DNA of 64,000 nucleotides. Source: Thioclava atlantica (GTDB lineage: Bacteria; Pseudomonadota; Alphaproteobacteria; Rhodobacterales; Rhodobacteraceae). The stretch spans positions 310,001-374,000 of the forward strand of contig NZ_AQRC01000001.1 of the NCBI RefSeq assembly GCF_000737065.1. The letters are read 5' to 3'. Position numbers and translations under genes: made by a program. Below the pieces are notes generated by a model that saw only the letters and a program-made list of their open reading frames with translations, ran no database searches and was not told the origin of the DNA. This document shows positions 34,376 to 43,371 of the stretch, one piece after another; within the stretch, counting starts at the first letter, position 1, and each line of letters starts with the position of its first letter.

Positions 34376-36154
34376 ATGATCCGACTGCCCCTTTCCGAGA
34401 CCGGCACGGCGATTGCCGCGCTGCTGGTCGTGGCCTGGATGTTCGCGATGTTCCTGCGCGAACGCTGGCCCCCCGAGGTCACCGCGATCGCCGGGGCCGC
34501 GCTGATGCTGGTCTTCGGGCTCGTTCCCTATCCCGACGCGGCGGCGGTGCTCTCGAACCCCGCGCCCTGGACCATCGCCTTCATGTTCCTCATCATGGGG
34601 GCGCTCGTGCGCACCGGCGCGCTCGACGCGATGACGCGCTACGCGGAGTCGCATATCGACGCGAACCCGAAACTCACCATCCTGCTGATGTTCGTCATCA
34701 CCATGTTCGCGAGCGCGGTGATGAACAACACGCCCGTCGTCGCGGTGATGATCCCGGTCTTCATCCAGGTGGCGCGCAAGCTCAACATCTCGCCGTCGCG
34801 TTTCCTGATGCCGCTGAGCTACGTCACGGTGATGGGCGGCATGATTACCCTGATCGGCACCTCGACCAACATCCTCGTCGACGGCGTGGTGCGCGCCCGC
34901 GGCATCGAGCCCTTCTCGATCTTCGAGATCGCACCGATCGGCCTCGCGGTCTGCATCACCGGGGGCGCGTTCATGGCGCTCTTCGCGCCGCGCCTGCTGG
35001 CGCATCGGCAATCGCTTTCCTTCCTGCTCGGCGACCGTCCGAAGATGAAATATTTCACCGAGGTCGCGATCCCCGAGGAATCGGGCCTGATCGGCATCCC
35101 CGTGCTCGAGACCGATGTCTTCAAGCGCGAAGGCGTCCGCGTGGTCGACGTGCTGCGCGGCGACGCCTCGCTGCGGCGCAACCTCGAAACGGTGGAGCTG
35201 ATGGCCGGCGACCGGGTCGTGCTGCGCTCCGAGATGGAAGAGCTTCTCGGCATGCAGCAGAACCGCGATCTGCGGATGGTGGACAAGCTGTCCTCGGTGC
35301 GCACCGAGACGGTCGAGGTGCTGATCTCGCCCGGCTGCCGGATGATCGGTCAGCGGCTGGGCGACATGCGCCTGCGCCGCCGCTACGGCGTCTATGTGCT
35401 CGCAGCCCATCGCCGGAACCAGAATATCGGCCGCCAGCTCGACGATCTGGTGGTGGTGGTGGGCGACACGCTGCTCCTTGAAGGCGCGCCCGAGGATATC
35501 GCGCGCCTCGCCGCGGACATGGATCTCGTCGATGTCTCGAAACCCCAGGCCCGCGCCTATCGCCGCACGCATATGCCGATTGCGGCAGGCGCGCTGGCCG
35601 CCGTCGTCATTCTCGCCGCGCTCGGGGTCGCCCCGATCCTCGCCCTCGCGATGGTCGCCGTGGCGGGGATCCTCGTGCTGCGCTGCATCGACACCGACGA
35701 GGCCTTCACCTTCATCGAGGGGCGGCTGCTCGCGCTGATCTTCGCGATGCTCGTCGTCGGGGTCGGGCTCGAGAAATCGGGCTCGGTGCAGCTCATCGTC
35801 GACGGGGTGGCGCCGCTTCTCAAGGTCCTGCCCCCGCAGGCGGCGCTGATCGCCGTGTATTTCCTCGGCCTCATCATGACCGAACTGCTGTCGAACAACG
35901 CGGTCGCGGTGATCTACACGCCGATCGCGATCTCGCTCGCCTCCGCGCTCGGGCTCGATCCGCGCCCCTTCGCCGTGGCGGTGATGTTCTCCGCCTCGGT
36001 CGCCTTCGCCACGCCGATCGGCTACCAGACCCATATGATGGTCTACGGTCCGGGCGGCTACAAATTCACCGATTTCCTGCGTCTCGGGATCCCGATGGAT
36101 ATCGTCACCGGCCTCACCGCCTGTTTCCTGATCCCGCTGGTCTGGCCCTTCTGA
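34376..36154 (+). CDS. SLC13/DASS-type anion transporter with two RCK_C domains
   Basis: A 592-residue membrane protein. The N-terminal half has about six helices with the motif SAVMNNTPVVAVMIPVF and GTSTNILVDGVV, typical of DASS carriers. Residues about 215-400 are cytosolic and hold two TrkA-C/RCK_C-like domains (SGLIGIPVLETDVFKREGVRVVDVLRG; CRMIGQRLGDMRLRRRYGVYVLA). The C-terminal half repeats the helix pattern with TELLSNNAVAVIYTPIAISLA and FATPIGYQTHMMVYGPGGYKF. Such proteins move sulfate or dicarboxylates; the substrate here is not determined. Confidence 0.9.
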   Translation: MIRLPLSETGTAIAALLVVAWMFAMFLRERWPPEVTAIAGAALMLVFGLVPYPDAAAVLSNPAPWTIAFMFLIMGALVRTGALDAMTRYAESHIDANPKLTILLMFVITMFASAVMNNTPVVAVMIPVFIQVARKLNISPSRFLMPLSYVTVMGGMITLIGTSTNILVDGVVRARGIEPFSIFEIAPIGLAVCITGGAFMALFAPRLLAHRQSLSFLLGDRPKMKYFTEVAIPEESGLIGIPVLETDVFKREGVRVVDVLRGDASLRRNLETVELMAGDRVVLRSEMEELLGMQQNRDLRMVDKLSSVRTETVEVLISPGCRMIGQRLGDMRLRRRYGVYVLAAHRRNQNIGRQLDDLVVVVGDTLLLEGAPEDIARLAADMDLVDVSKPQARAYRRTHMPIAAGALAAVVILAALGVAPILALAMVAVAGILVLRCIDTDEAFTFIEGRLLALIFAMLVVGVGLEKSGSVQLIVDGVAPLLKVLPPQAALIAVYFLGLIMTELLSNNAVAVIYTPIAISLASALGLDPRPFAVAVMFSASVAFATPIGYQTHMMVYGPGGYKFTDFLRLGIPMDIVTGLTACFLIPLVWPF

Positions 36155-36168
36155 AGGAGTAACACCCC

Positions 36169-36534
36169 ATGCGTGCCGCCCTGATCCTGCCGCTTGTCCT
36201 TGCCGCCTGTGCGGGCGGGATGCGCGCGCCCTCCTGGCCCGATGACGTGAGCTTTCGCGGCGATGTGATGCGGGTGTCGTTCAATGACGGCACCCGCTGC
36301 TCGGCGAGCGCCGCCCAGGGCACCGGTACGCTCGGCGATTGCCGCTACCCGCTCCACTACCGGATCGAGGATTTCCGCCCGAGCCATCTGGCGGGCGTGC
36401 CGGGGATCGGCGGGCTCTTCCAGCCCTATGCGCGCGTCGTGCTCAGCGACGCTTCGGGCCGGAGCTGGAGCTTCCGCACGCCGCGCCCGATCGCCACGCG
36501 CGACCAGGGCGACGGGACGCTCGTGACGCCCTGA
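36169..36534 (+). CDS. small predicted lipoprotein
   Basis: A 121-residue protein with a lipoprotein signal, lipobox LAAC at residues 11-14 (LPLVLAACAGG). Two further cysteines (in DGTRCSAS and LGDCRYPLHYR) could form a disulfide. No known domain is recognised. It starts 14 bases after the SLC13 gene with an AAGGAGT site, so the two are probably cotranscribed. Function unknown. Confidence 0.75.
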   Translation: MRAALILPLVLAACAGGMRAPSWPDDVSFRGDVMRVSFNDGTRCSASAAQGTGTLGDCRYPLHYRIEDFRPSHLAGVPGIGGLFQPYARVVLSDASGRSWSFRTPRPIATRDQGDGTLVTP

Positions 36535-36612
36535 ACCGCTGCGGCCTTGCCCCGCCCCCCCGATCCGCTCTATATCGAGCCCGATTTCGCGAATATCCGA
36601 ACGGAGATACCC

Positions 36613-37353
36613 ATGGCAGGCCATTCCAAATGGGCCAATATCCAGCACCGCAAGGGCAAGCAGGATGCGGCGCGCTCGAAGATGTTTTCCAAGCTCTCGA
36701 AAGAGATCACGGTCGCTGCGAAGATGGGTGACCCCGATCCCGAGAAGAACCCGCGTCTGCGTCTGGCGGTCAAGGCCGCCAAGTCGCAATCCATGCCCAA
36801 GGACGTGATCGAACGCGCGATCAAGAAATCGCAGGCGGGCGATGGCGACGAATATACCGAGATGCGCTACGAGGGCTACGGCCCGAACGGCATCGCGATC
36901 ATCGTCGAGGCGCTGACCGACAACCTCAACCGCACCGCGTCGAACGTGCGCTCGACCTTCACCAAGCATGGCGGCAATCTCGGCACGACCGGCTCGGTGA
37001 GCTTCATGTTCGACCATGTCGGCGAGATCACCTACGACGCCTCTGCGGGCGATGCCGACACGGTGATGATGGCCGCGATCGAAGCCGGCGCCGAGGATGT
37101 CGAGAGCGACGACGAGGGCCACTGGATCTACTGCCCGATGGAGGACCTCTCGGAGGTCTCCGAAGCGCTCGAGGCCGAGCTGGGCGAGGCCAATGAGGCC
37201 AAGCTGGTCTGGAAGCCCCAGAACCGCACCGAGGTCGATCTCGAGACCGCGCAGAAGCTGATGAAGCTGATCGACACGCTCGAGGACGATGACGACGTGC
37301 AGTCGGTCACCGCCAATTTCGACGTGCCCGAGGAGGTCGCGGCTCAGCTCTGA
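36613..37353 (+). CDS. YebC/PmpR-family regulator (TACO1-like)
   Basis: A 246-residue protein that starts [28 protein letters not shown], the invariant YebC opening. [24 protein letters not shown] and [28 protein letters not shown] follow, and the C-terminal acidic domain ends the protein. Family members act in transcription control or in translation of proline-rich stretches. The start at 36613 matches the family; the upstream ATG at 36547 does not. A perfect terminator follows. Confidence 0.96.
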   Translation: MAGHSKWANIQHRKGKQDAARSKMFSKLSKEITVAAKMGDPDPEKNPRLRLAVKAAKSQSMPKDVIERAIKKSQAGDGDEYTEMRYEGYGPNGIAIIVEALTDNLNRTASNVRSTFTKHGGNLGTTGSVSFMFDHVGEITYDASAGDADTVMMAAIEAGAEDVESDDEGHWIYCPMEDLSEVSEALEAELGEANEAKLVWKPQNRTEVDLETAQKLMKLIDTLEDDDDVQSVTANFDVPEEVAAQL

Positions 37354-37376
37354 GCGACCCGGACGGACGGAATGCG

Positions 37377-37403
37377 AAAGGCGCCCCGCGGGGCGCCTTT
37401 TTT
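37377..37403 (+). terminator. terminator of yebC
   Basis: AAAGGCGCCCC-GC-GGGGCGCCTTT is a perfect palindrome continuing into TTT (six T in total), 23 bases after the yebC stop. Confidence 0.9.
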
Positions 37404-37443
37404 CATCGGCGGGAGGGAGCGCGGGCAGTGCCCACCCCCGATC

Positions 37444-37779
37444 TCACCCTTTCAGCGCATAGCGGTCGGTCTCCTCGAAGACGTCGATCGCCTTCGTCCC
37501 GGCCTTGATCCGCGCGCCATGCGGCATGCCCGCGGGGATCGAATAGCTGTCGCCGGGCCGATAGATCCGGGTCTCGTCGCCGATCGTCAGTTCCAGCTCG
37601 CCTTCCAGGACCGTGCCCCATTGCGCGCGATGCGCATGGGTCGGCAGATCGAAATCCTCGAGGAAGGTGAGAAAGACCACGAGCCCGCTCTCGGACACGA
37701 CCGCACGGCCCTGAACCACATCCTCGGGGAAGGGCAGGTCGAGGGCGGGAAAATTCCGGATGAAATCGGGCAGGTCCAT
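37444..37779 (-). CDS. cupin-domain protein
   Basis: A 111-residue single-domain cupin. The two motifs are visible as LPTHAHRAQWGTVLEGELELTIGD and DSYSIPAGMPHGARIKAG, with histidines that could bind a metal, although one usual ligand position differs (HAH..Q). No substrate can be inferred. It is convergent with yebC and divergent from the dehalogenase-like gene. Confidence 0.88.
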   Translation of the reverse strand: MDLPDFIRNFPALDLPFPEDVVQGRAVVSESGLVVFLTFLEDFDLPTHAHRAQWGTVLEGELELTIGDETRIYRPGDSYSIPAGMPHGARIKAGTKAIDVFEETDRYALKG

Positions 37780-37947
37780 GGCGTGTCCTCATCTGTGCGC
37801 CCCGCGTCGCGACCGGGCTTCGTGCGGCACTATCGGCCGCCGTGCCCGGCTTGGCAATCACCCGGGCGGGGAGGGGACCCCAAGCCGATTGCGCGCCCGT
37901 CCCGGTTCTGAGACAAACGGAGACGGGATTGCGGGAAGGACCGAGAG

Positions 37948-38655
37948 ATGCAGGCCGCGCTTTTCGATACGTTCGGGACGGTGGTGGATTGGCGCCGCGG
38001 CATCGCCCGCGAGGTGGCCACGCTCTTCGAGCGCCACGGCGTCACCGACCTTGATCCCTTCGCGATGGCCGATGCCTGGCGCGCGCGCTACGCGCCCTCG
38101 ATGGCCGAGGTGCGGGCGGGGCGACGCCCCTTCGTGCCGCTCGATCTGCTCCATCGCGAAAACCTCGAAGCCGCGCTGTCGCTCTGCGGCGTGGACCCGG
38201 CGATCTTCCCCTCCGAGGAACTCGACGCGCTCAATCTCGCCTGGCACCGGCTCGATCCCTGGCCCGATGCGATCGAGGGGCTGACCCGGATCAAGGCCCG
38301 CCTGATCGTCGCGCCGCTCTCGAACGGCAATCTGCGGCTCCTGCTCGACATGGCCAAGCGCGCGGGCCTGCCCTGGGACGCGATCATGGGCGCCGAGCTG
38401 GTGCGCGCCTACAAGCCCGATCCCGAGGCCTATCTCGGCTCCGCGCGGCTTCTCGATCTCGACCCGTCCGAGATCGTGATGGTCGCCGCCCATAACGACG
38501 ATCTGGCCGCCGCGCGCACCTGCGGGATGCGCACCGCCTTCGTGCTGCGCCCGCACGAGCACGGGCCGGGCCAGAACACCGATCTCGCCCCGGAACAGGA
38601 TTGGGATTTCGTCGCCGCCGATCTGTGCGATCTGGCCGCGCAGCTCGGTGCCTGA
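37948..38655 (+). CDS. HAD-superfamily hydrolase, haloacid dehalogenase type II-like
   Basis: A 235-residue cytosolic HAD enzyme. Motif I is LFDTFGTVVDWR (nucleophile D7), followed by the RYAPSM cap region, SNGN (motif II serine), the AYKPDPEAY lysine (motif III) and VMVAAHNDDLAAAR (motif IV). True L-2-haloacid dehalogenases usually read SSN in motif IV, whereas this protein has AAHN, so halo-acid activity is uncertain. The start follows GAGAG closely and fits the family. Confidence 0.85.
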   Translation: MQAALFDTFGTVVDWRRGIAREVATLFERHGVTDLDPFAMADAWRARYAPSMAEVRAGRRPFVPLDLLHRENLEAALSLCGVDPAIFPSEELDALNLAWHRLDPWPDAIEGLTRIKARLIVAPLSNGNLRLLLDMAKRAGLPWDAIMGAELVRAYKPDPEAYLGSARLLDLDPSEIVMVAAHNDDLAAARTCGMRTAFVLRPHEHGPGQNTDLAPEQDWDFVAADLCDLAAQLGA

Positions 38656-38658
38656 GGC

Positions 38659-39594
38659 TCAGAGCGCGAGGCTGCGCTGAGCCTCGCCCTCCCGGTCCGC
38701 AGACCCCGCCGGTTTGCGCGCCTGCACCACCAGCCCCCAGATCGGCGCGCCCCGGTCCTGACGCAGCACCGCGCGGGTGATATGCGCCTCGAACCCCGCC
38801 TCGGCCAGAAGCGCGGCCAGATGCGGCTCGGAATGGGCATAGCGGCGGCTCTCGCGCAGCACATAGGCCTCCGCGCCCTCATGCGCCTCGACGGTGAAGG
38901 CGAAGCGTCCCTCGGGCGCGAGCGCCTGCGCCACCCAGCCCACGATCCGCTCGAGCGCGCCCAGATAGGCGAAGACATCCGCCGCCGTGATCAGGTCCCA
39001 TCGCGCGGGCGCGGGGGAGAGCGCCGAGAGATCGCGCTTCTCCAGCCGGTCGTAGATCCCCTTCGCCTCGGCTTCGCGCAGCATCTCGGCCGAGATGTCC
39101 CAGCCCTCGAGCTCATCGGCCCCCGCGCGCAACTCCACCCCCATCAGCCCGGTCCCGCAGCCCAGGTCGAGCACCCGCCCGTAAGGCGCCGTCAGCCCGC
39201 CCGCGAGCAACTCCGGCGCCCGGTAGTCGAGCTTGTCCAGAAGCGCCGTCTCGAACTCGGAGGCGTATTGATCGAAGAGTGTCTCGACGAAGGCCGCCGG
39301 CATCGCATCGGCCAGCGTGCGCTCGCGCAGCAGATCGCGGCGCAGGCTCGCGCCCAGCCGGTCGGCCGGATCGGCCATGATCGCGGCCTCGAAAGCCTCC
39401 GCCGCGCCCGCGAGCCCCGCTTCGGCCCGGATCTCGCCCAGCCGGCACCAGCCCGCCGCCCAGCCGGGCACAAGCTCCAGCGCCTGCGCATAGAGATCGC
39501 AGGCCGCCGCCGGGTCCTCGGGCAGAAGCGCCTCGGCATAATCGGCACGACGATCGGCGATCAGGTCGCCGGACGACATCGAAACAGGGATCAT
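38659..39594 (-). CDS. TPR-containing SAM-dependent methyltransferase
   Basis: A protein of about 311 residues. Residues 10-90 hold helical tetratricopeptide-like repeats (DPAAACDLYAQALELVPGWAAGWCRLGEI). The rest is a class I methyltransferase with GRVLDLGCGTGLMGVELRAGADELEGWDIS and LITAADVFAYLGALERIV. Proteins with this layout are annotated as trans-aconitate-like or NDUFAF-like methyltransferases, but the target here is unknown. The start is unclear: ATG 39594 and ATG 39579 both lack a good ribosome site. It is convergent with the HAD gene, three bases apart. Confidence 0.82.
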   Translation of the reverse strand: MIPVSMSSGDLIADRRADYAEALLPEDPAAACDLYAQALELVPGWAAGWCRLGEIRAEAGLAGAAEAFEAAIMADPADRLGASLRRDLLRERTLADAMPAAFVETLFDQYASEFETALLDKLDYRAPELLAGGLTAPYGRVLDLGCGTGLMGVELRAGADELEGWDISAEMLREAEAKGIYDRLEKRDLSALSPAPARWDLITAADVFAYLGALERIVGWVAQALAPEGRFAFTVEAHEGAEAYVLRESRRYAHSEPHLAALLAEAGFEAHITRAVLRQDRGAPIWGLVVQARKPAGSADREGEAQRSLAL

Positions 39595-39690
39595 CGGTTT
39601 TTTCGGAAAATCTGGCGCGGGGCCCTCTGCCCGCGTCGCGCGATTTACGCCTTTTTGCGCAACGGTCAAGAGGGCCCGTCACCCGCCCCG

Positions 39691-40548
39691 TCAGCCAAGG
39701 AGCACCTCGCGCGCCGCCGCGCGGATCGCACGGCTGAGCGGCGCGAGCGGCGCCTTCAGCCGGCGCAGGCTCTGCCAATGCAGCGGCACGTCGATCGGCG
39801 CCTGCCCGATGCGTTCGAGCGCGCCGCTCGCGAGATGTCCGCGCACCAGCACCTCGGGATTGAGCCCCCAGCCGAGCCCCAGCAGCGTCGCGGTGACGAA
39901 ACCCTCGGTCGAGGCGATCCGGTGGCTCGCGAGGCCCACCGGCCCGCCGCAGATCATCGCCGCCCAATCCTCCTGCAGACGGTCCTTGGCGTTGAATTGC
40001 AGCGCCGGCGCGTCGCTCAGGCTCTCGCGGTTCAGCCCGGCGCGGAAATGGCGCGCGACGAAATCCGGGCTCGCCGTCGCGACATAGCGCAGCCGCCCGA
40101 GCGCGACCGTGTCGCAGCCCGCCACCGGCCCCGGATCGGAGGTGATCGCGGCCACCACCTCGCCGCGATGCAGCCAGTGCGCCGAATGGTCCTGATCGTC
40201 GATCACCAGATCGAAGCGCATCCCCGTCACCTGCGCCAGCGCCGGCAGCACCCAGGTCGCGAGACTGTCCGCATTGACCGCGATGCGCAAAACGGGCGGC
40301 GCCTCGGCGGGTGCGAGCGTGGCCTCCAGCAGCGCCACCTCGCGCAGGTGTCGGATCAGCCGCGCCCCGTCCTCGGTCGCGCGGCAGGGCGCGCCGCGGA
40401 TCACCAGCACCGTACCCATCCGCTCCTCGAGCGCGCGGATGCGTTGCGAGACGGCCGGCTGCGTCACCCCGAGCCGCGCGGCGGCGGCCTCGAAGCTTCC
40501 GGTTTCGATCACGGTGGCGAGCGCGTCGAGCGCGCGATAGTCCAGCAT
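39691..40548 (-). CDS. argP: LysR-family regulator, ArgP-type
   Basis: A 285-residue LysR regulator. Residues 1-60 form the helix-turn-helix (MLDYRALDALATVIETGSFEAAAARLGVTQPAVSQRIRALEERMG), followed by the periplasmic-binding-like effector domain. The opening and the divergent LysE/ArgO exporter match ArgP (IciA), which senses lysine and arginine and switches on argO. Two palindromes in the shared upstream region fit its binding sites. Confidence 0.88.
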   Translation of the reverse strand: MLDYRALDALATVIETGSFEAAAARLGVTQPAVSQRIRALEERMGTVLVIRGAPCRATEDGARLIRHLREVALLEATLAPAEAPPVLRIAVNADSLATWVLPALAQVTGMRFDLVIDDQDHSAHWLHRGEVVAAITSDPGPVAGCDTVALGRLRYVATASPDFVARHFRAGLNRESLSDAPALQFNAKDRLQEDWAAMICGGPVGLASHRIASTEGFVTATLLGLGWGLNPEVLVRGHLASGALERIGQAPIDVPLHWQSLRRLKAPLAPLSRAIRAAAREVLLG

Positions 40549-40590
40549 AAGTTCATCTTATTCAGGATCAGATTAATTAAGTTGAACTTA
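40548..40590. promoter_or_regulatory. tandem palindromes between argP and argO
   Basis: TAAGTTCATCTTA (40548-40560) and TAAGTTGAACTTA (40578-40590) are related T-N11-A palindromes whose centres are 30 bases apart, about three helical turns. The second is perfect apart from the central base. They lie in the AT-rich gap upstream of argO and overlap the argP start, as expected for a LysR site pair. Confidence 0.6.
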
Positions 40591-40638
40591 TCCGTCCCGC
40601 CCGCCAGAAGAAAGCCGCGAAACCCCGGGGGGACGATC

Positions 40639-41241
40639 ATGGCCTTTCTCGCAGGACTGAAACTCGGCCTCGGCCTGATCGTCGCGATCGGCGCGCAGAA
40701 CGCCTTCGTGCTGCGCCAGGGGCTGCGGCGCGAGCATGTCTTCGCGGTGGCGCTGTTCTGCGCGCTCTCCGATGCGGTGCTGATCGCGCTCGGCGTCTCG
40801 GGCTTCGCACTGGCGAGCGGTGCGCTGCCCTGGCTCCCCGAGGCGCTGCGCTGGGGCGGGGTCGCCTTCCTGGGCTGGTATGCGCTGCGCTCGCTCATCG
40901 CCGCGATCCGGGGCGGCGAGCATCTCGAGGCCGGGCGCGGCGCCGCGCCGAGCCTGCGCGCGGTGCTGGCCACCGTCGCCGCCTTCACCTGGGCCAACCC
41001 CCATGTCTGGCTCGACACGGTGGTGCTGCTGGGGGCGGTCTCGGCGCAGTTTCCCGGCGCGCGGTTCGGTTTCGCCTCGGGCGCGATCACCGCCTCCTTC
41101 CTGTTCTTCTTCGCGCTCGCCTATGGCGCGCGGCTTCTCGCGCCGCTCTTCGCCCGCCCCGAGGCCTGGCGCGTGCTCGATGCGGGCATCGCGCTCCTGA
41201 TGGGATCGCTCGCCTGGCGCCTCGCCGCGGGCGCGCTGTAA
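40639..41241 (+). CDS. argO: LysE/ArgO-family amino acid exporter
   Basis: A 200-residue membrane protein with about six helices. MAFLAGLKLGLGLIVAIGAQNAFVLRQGLRREHV is the characteristic LysE/ArgO opening, and FTWANPHVWLDTVVLLGAV is the second conserved block. It exports arginine or lysine analogues. The ATG at 40639 follows GGGGGGACG; the open frame extends far upstream but antisense to other genes. It is divergent from argP. Confidence 0.93.
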   Translation: MAFLAGLKLGLGLIVAIGAQNAFVLRQGLRREHVFAVALFCALSDAVLIALGVSGFALASGALPWLPEALRWGGVAFLGWYALRSLIAAIRGGEHLEAGRGAAPSLRAVLATVAAFTWANPHVWLDTVVLLGAVSAQFPGARFGFASGAITASFLFFFALAYGARLLAPLFARPEAWRVLDAGIALLMGSLAWRLAAGAL

Positions 41242-41295
41242 CGGATACAATCACGCCCCTTGATCCTTGCGCGAATTGCGCGTCCAAGAGAGCCC

Positions 41296-42204
41296 ATGAT
41301 CGCGCATGAGCCCCCCGACAAACCGCTGATCGGCATCCTGTGGATGCTGGCGACGACGCTGTGCTTCGTGCTGGTCAACATCATCGTGCATGCTCTCGGC
41401 GAGGGGGTGCCAGCCGCGCAATCGGCCTTCGTGCGCTTTCTCTGGGGGCTCGTCTTCTTCGCCCCGGCGCTGGTGCGGATCCTGCGCCGCAGCTATCCGG
41501 GCAAGGTCTGGGCGCTGTTCGGCCTGCGCGGCATGTTCCACGCGCTCGCGGTGGGGCTGTGGTTCTTCGCGATGGCGCGCACGCCGATCGCGGACGTCAC
41601 CGCGATCAACTATCTCAACCCGATCGTGGTGACGGTGGGCGGCGCGCTTTTGTTCGGCGAGGGGCTGGCCTGGCGGCGGATCTCGGCGGTGATCGTGGCG
41701 CTGATCGGGGCGGTGATCATCCTGCGCCCGGGGATGCGCGCGATCGAGCCGGGCCATGTCGCCCAGCTGGGTGCGGCGCTCTTCTTCGGCGGCGCCTATC
41801 TCGCGGCGAAAAGGCTTACCGATTTCGTCCCCGCGAGCACCGTGGTCGCGATGATGACGCTGGTGGTGACGGCGGCGCTGGCGCCGGTCGCGCTCTGGCA
41901 ATGGCAGCCGATCTCGCTTTCGGAGGTGCTCTGGCTCGGCGCGGTGGCGATCTTCGCGACGGGCGGGCATTACTGCATGACCCGCGCCTTCGCCGCCGCC
42001 CCGGTGACGGTGACCCAGCCGGTGATCTTCCTGCAACTGGTCTGGGCGGCGCTTTCGGGCTGGGCCTTCTTCGACGAGCGGCCCGATCCCTTCGTGCTGC
42101 TGGGCGGCGCGATCATCATCGCCGCGGTGAGCTACATGACCTGGCGCGAGGCGCAGGTGAAGAAACGCGCGATCACCCCGCCCGCGCCGGCCACCAAGAT
42201 CTGA
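41296..42204 (+). CDS. EamA/DMT-superfamily transporter
   Basis: A 302-residue protein with ten predicted helices in two EamA repeats: GVPAAQSAFVRFLWGLVFFAPALVR and VTAINYLNPIVVTVGGALLFGEGL in the first, VTVTQPVIFLQLVWAALSGWAFFDERP in the second. The ATG at 41296 follows AAGAGAG. It lies 54 bases after argO on the same strand and is followed by a long palindrome. Substrate unknown; it is distinct from the DMT protein at 8172-9113. Confidence 0.9.
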   Translation: MIAHEPPDKPLIGILWMLATTLCFVLVNIIVHALGEGVPAAQSAFVRFLWGLVFFAPALVRILRRSYPGKVWALFGLRGMFHALAVGLWFFAMARTPIADVTAINYLNPIVVTVGGALLFGEGLAWRRISAVIVALIGAVIILRPGMRAIEPGHVAQLGAALFFGGAYLAAKRLTDFVPASTVVAMMTLVVTAALAPVALWQWQPISLSEVLWLGAVAIFATGGHYCMTRAFAAAPVTVTQPVIFLQLVWAALSGWAFFDERPDPFVLLGGAIIIAAVSYMTWREAQVKKRAITPPAPATKI

Positions 42205-42237
42205 GACCGGCGCGCCCGGCCCGGCGCGGGGACGCTC

Positions 42238-42310
42238 CGCGGGGGATATTTGAGGCATTTGGAAGCGGGCGCGACGCCGGGCTTCCAAATGCTCGAAATA
42301 TCCCCGCCGG
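42238..42310. repeat. long intergenic palindrome, copy 3 (variant type)
   Basis: Left arm CGCGGGGGATATTTGAGGCA, then TTTGGAAGC (about 42238-42265), pairs with right arm GCTTCCAAATGCTCGAAATA, then TCCCCGCCGG (42281-42310). The GATATTT core matches copies 1 and 2, but the inner part reads GCATTTGGAAG instead of ATCAAGAGGAAG. It separates the convergent DMT and choV genes and probably ends transcription from both sides. Confidence 0.8.
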
Positions 42311-42318
42311 AGGCATCC

Positions 42319-43371
42319 TCACTGGCCGTGCGCGCCGCCCTGCGGGTCGATGAGCCGGGTGATGACGCCCTCGCGGGTCACCAGGCGCCCGTCGGTGAGC
42401 GGCACGACCGCTTCGGTCCGCAACCGCTCCATCACCGCGCGCACCGGCGCATCGGGCGGCATCGGCGCGCCCGCGGCGCTGGCCATCGGGGTGCCGGGCG
42501 GGTCGGCGAGGTCTTCCGCGGTCAGCACGCCGAGCGGGTTCATATGGGCGACGAAATCGGCGACATAGGCATTGGCGGGCCGGGCGATGATCTCGCGCGC
42601 GGTGCCGCATTGCACGATCCGCCCGCCATCCATCAACGCGATCCGGTTGCCGATCTTGAAGGCCTCGTCGAGATCGTGGCTGACGAAGATGATCGTGCGC
42701 CTGAGCGTGTCCTGCAATTCGAGCAGCTCGTCTTGCAGCTTGGTGCGGATCAGCGGGTCGAGCGCGGAGAAGGGCTCGTCCATCAAGAGGATCGGCGCGT
42801 CGGTGGCGAAGGCGCGGGCGAGCCCCACGCGCTGCTGCATGCCGCCCGAGAGCTCGGCGACCTGTCGTTCGGCCCAGTCCGCGAGGCCCACCAATTCAAG
42901 CTGGGCATCGACCTTTTCGCGGCGCTCGGATTTGCTCATTCCCGCCAGTTCGAGACCGAGCCCCACATTCTCGCGCACGGAGCGCCAGGGCAGCAGGCCG
43001 AATTGCTGGAACACCATCGCGATCCTGGTCAGCCGCATCCGGCGCAGGGTGGCGGGATCGGCATGGGTGACGTCGACGAGGCCGTCTCCGTCCTGCACCT
43101 CGACCTTGCCGCGCGCGACCGGGTTGAGCCCGTTGACCGCGCGCAGAAGCGTCGATTTGCCCGAGCCGGAGAGGCCCATCAGCACGAGGATCTCGCCCTC
43201 GGGCACCTCGACCGAGCAGTCATGCACGCCGAGCACCTGGCCCGTGCGTTCCTGGATCTCCTCGCGGGTGAGGCCCTGATCCATCAGCGGCAGGGCCTCG
43301 TGCGGATCGTCGCCGAAGACGATCGAGACATTGTCGAAGCGGACGGCGGTTCTGGGAGTGGTCCGGGTCAT
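42319..43371 (-). CDS. choV: choline ABC transporter ATP-binding protein
   Basis: A 350-residue ATPase of the glycine betaine/choline (ProV/OpuAA) class. Walker A is GLSGSGKSTLLRAVNGL, the Q-loop FQQFGLLPWRSV, the signature LSGGMQQRVGLARA and Walker B ILLMDEPFSALDPL. After the ATPase domain the C-terminal about 70 residues include a possible CBS-like remnant (APVRAVMERLRTEAVVPLTDGRLVTREGVI). It overlaps choW by ATGA and is the last gene of the choline uptake operon. Confidence 0.94.
   Translation of the reverse strand: MTRTTPRTAVRFDNVSIVFGDDPHEALPLMDQGLTREEIQERTGQVLGVHDCSVEVPEGEILVLMGLSGSGKSTLLRAVNGLNPVARGKVEVQDGDGLVDVTHADPATLRRMRLTRIAMVFQQFGLLPWRSVRENVGLGLELAGMSKSERREKVDAQLELVGLADWAERQVAELSGGMQQRVGLARAFATDAPILLMDEPFSALDPLIRTKLQDELLELQDTLRRTIIFVSHDLDEAFKIGNRIALMDGGRIVQCGTAREIIARPANAYVADFVAHMNPLGVLTAEDLADPPGTPMASAAGAPMPPDAPVRAVMERLRTEAVVPLTDGRLVTREGVITRLIDPQGGAHGQ

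Noticed and set aside
38782-40638. Upstream extension of argO to a protein of 819 residues
   Set aside because: The extension is antisense to the methyltransferase and argP genes; the LysE/ArgO fold starts exactly at the ATG at 40639.
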